Part shown: one piece after another, positions 63,889 to 64,000 of the stretch
How the letters are laid out: each line of letters opens with the position of its first letter
How positions within the stretch are numbered: the stretch's first letter is position 1
Notes under the pieces: model-generated
What the model saw: the letters and a program-made list of their open reading frames with translations, nothing else
Databases searched by the model: none
Told to the model about the DNA's origin: nothing
Translations under genes and position numbers: made by a program
Assembly: GCF_047301505.1 (NCBI RefSeq)
Contig: NZ_CP154840.1
Span: 4,402,001-4,466,000, forward strand
Direction of reading: 5' to 3'
DNA: 64,000 nt
From: Lysinibacillus_B sp031181585
GTDB lineage: Bacteria; Bacillota; Bacilli; Bacillales_A; Planococcaceae

Positions 63889-64000
63889 GTGAAAAAGAAA
63901 AAAGGCAAGGTTGTTAGTTTGTTAATGATTCCGCTTTTACTGCTTAGCATGTTTATACAAATGCCACAGGCGAGCGCGGAAACGGATTTGGGCTTGACGG
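63889..64000 (+). CDS. dacA: D-alanyl-D-alanine carboxypeptidase DacA, N-terminal part
   Basis: Only the first 37 codons are inside the window: GTG start with GGAGG upstream, a basic start (KKKKGK), a hydrophobic signal core (LLMIPLLLLSMFI) and a probable cleavage after ASA, then ETDLGLT. The assignment to DacA (PBP5-type, trims pentapeptides) rests on the signal peptide and on the conserved guaB-dacA order; the catalytic domain is beyond the edge. Confidence 0.7.
   Translation, partial: MKKKKGKVVSLLMIPLLLLSMFIQMPQASAETDLGLT

Overview
This is the chromosomal replication-origin neighbourhood of a low-G+C, spore-forming Gram-positive bacterium, most likely of the Planococcaceae (Lysinibacillus/Solibacillus type). 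The reasons are the canonical Bacillales order rpmH-dnaA-dnaN-yaaA-recF-gyrB-gyrA, the walRKHIJ operon, Soj/Spo0J/Noc, SpoIIIJ/Jag and the sporulation gene yyaC. Two further traits point the same way: an HD-GYP gene sits where B. subtilis has yaaC, and no remB/yaaB lies between recF and gyrB. The species call is inference from gene order and protein style; no search was run.

Layout. (1) 1-1950: a MarR regulator, a perfect 25-bp palindrome, and a two-gene operon (bactofilin-like protein plus small membrane protein). (2) About 1954-13566: an accessory block ending exactly at the 3' end of rlmH. It holds helD, an amino-acid ABC importer behind a lysine riboswitch, a RocB-like M20 peptidase, an ECF sigma/anti-sigma pair and a G+C-richer secreted pectate lyase. 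Three related 18-bp sites (1954, 9324, and 13549 within the rlmH 3' end) resemble the attachment sites of staphylococcal cassette chromosome (SCC) elements. (3) 13.5-45.4 kb: the conserved leftward arm, almost all on the minus strand: rlmH, a CxxH/CxxC mini-protein, htrC, walJIHKR, an M23 peptidase, purA, dnaB, rplI, gdpP, yybS, rpsR-ssb-rpsF, ychF, mscS, yyaC, parB/parA, noc, rsmG, mnmG, mnmE, jag, yidC, rnpA, rpmH. (4) 45.4-47.45 kb: a bipartite oriC on both sides of dnaA. (5) 45.9-55.8 kb: the rightward arm, dnaA to gyrA and an HD-GYP protein. (6) 55.9-61.2 kb: an rRNA operon (16S-23S-5S, no tRNA) with three tandem promoters, followed by an unusual tandem array of truncated 5S tails, each with its own terminator. 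(7) 62.3-64 kb: guaB and the start of dacA.

How it works together: the core encodes initiation (DnaA, DnaN, DnaB helicase, oriC), origin segregation (ParAB, parS), nucleoid occlusion (Noc), supercoiling control (GyrAB) and essential cell-wall signalling (WalRK with its HI regulators). It also has tRNA/rRNA modification (MnmE, MnmG, RsmG, RlmH) and c-di-AMP turnover (GdpP). DnaA boxes recur outside oriC, in a cluster flanking the gene next to rlmH and as a back-to-back pair upstream of mnmE.

The observation I consider most worth pursuing is the set of rlmH-type attachment-like repeats framing the accessory block. Next are the post-5S repeat array and the two extra-origin DnaA-box sites.
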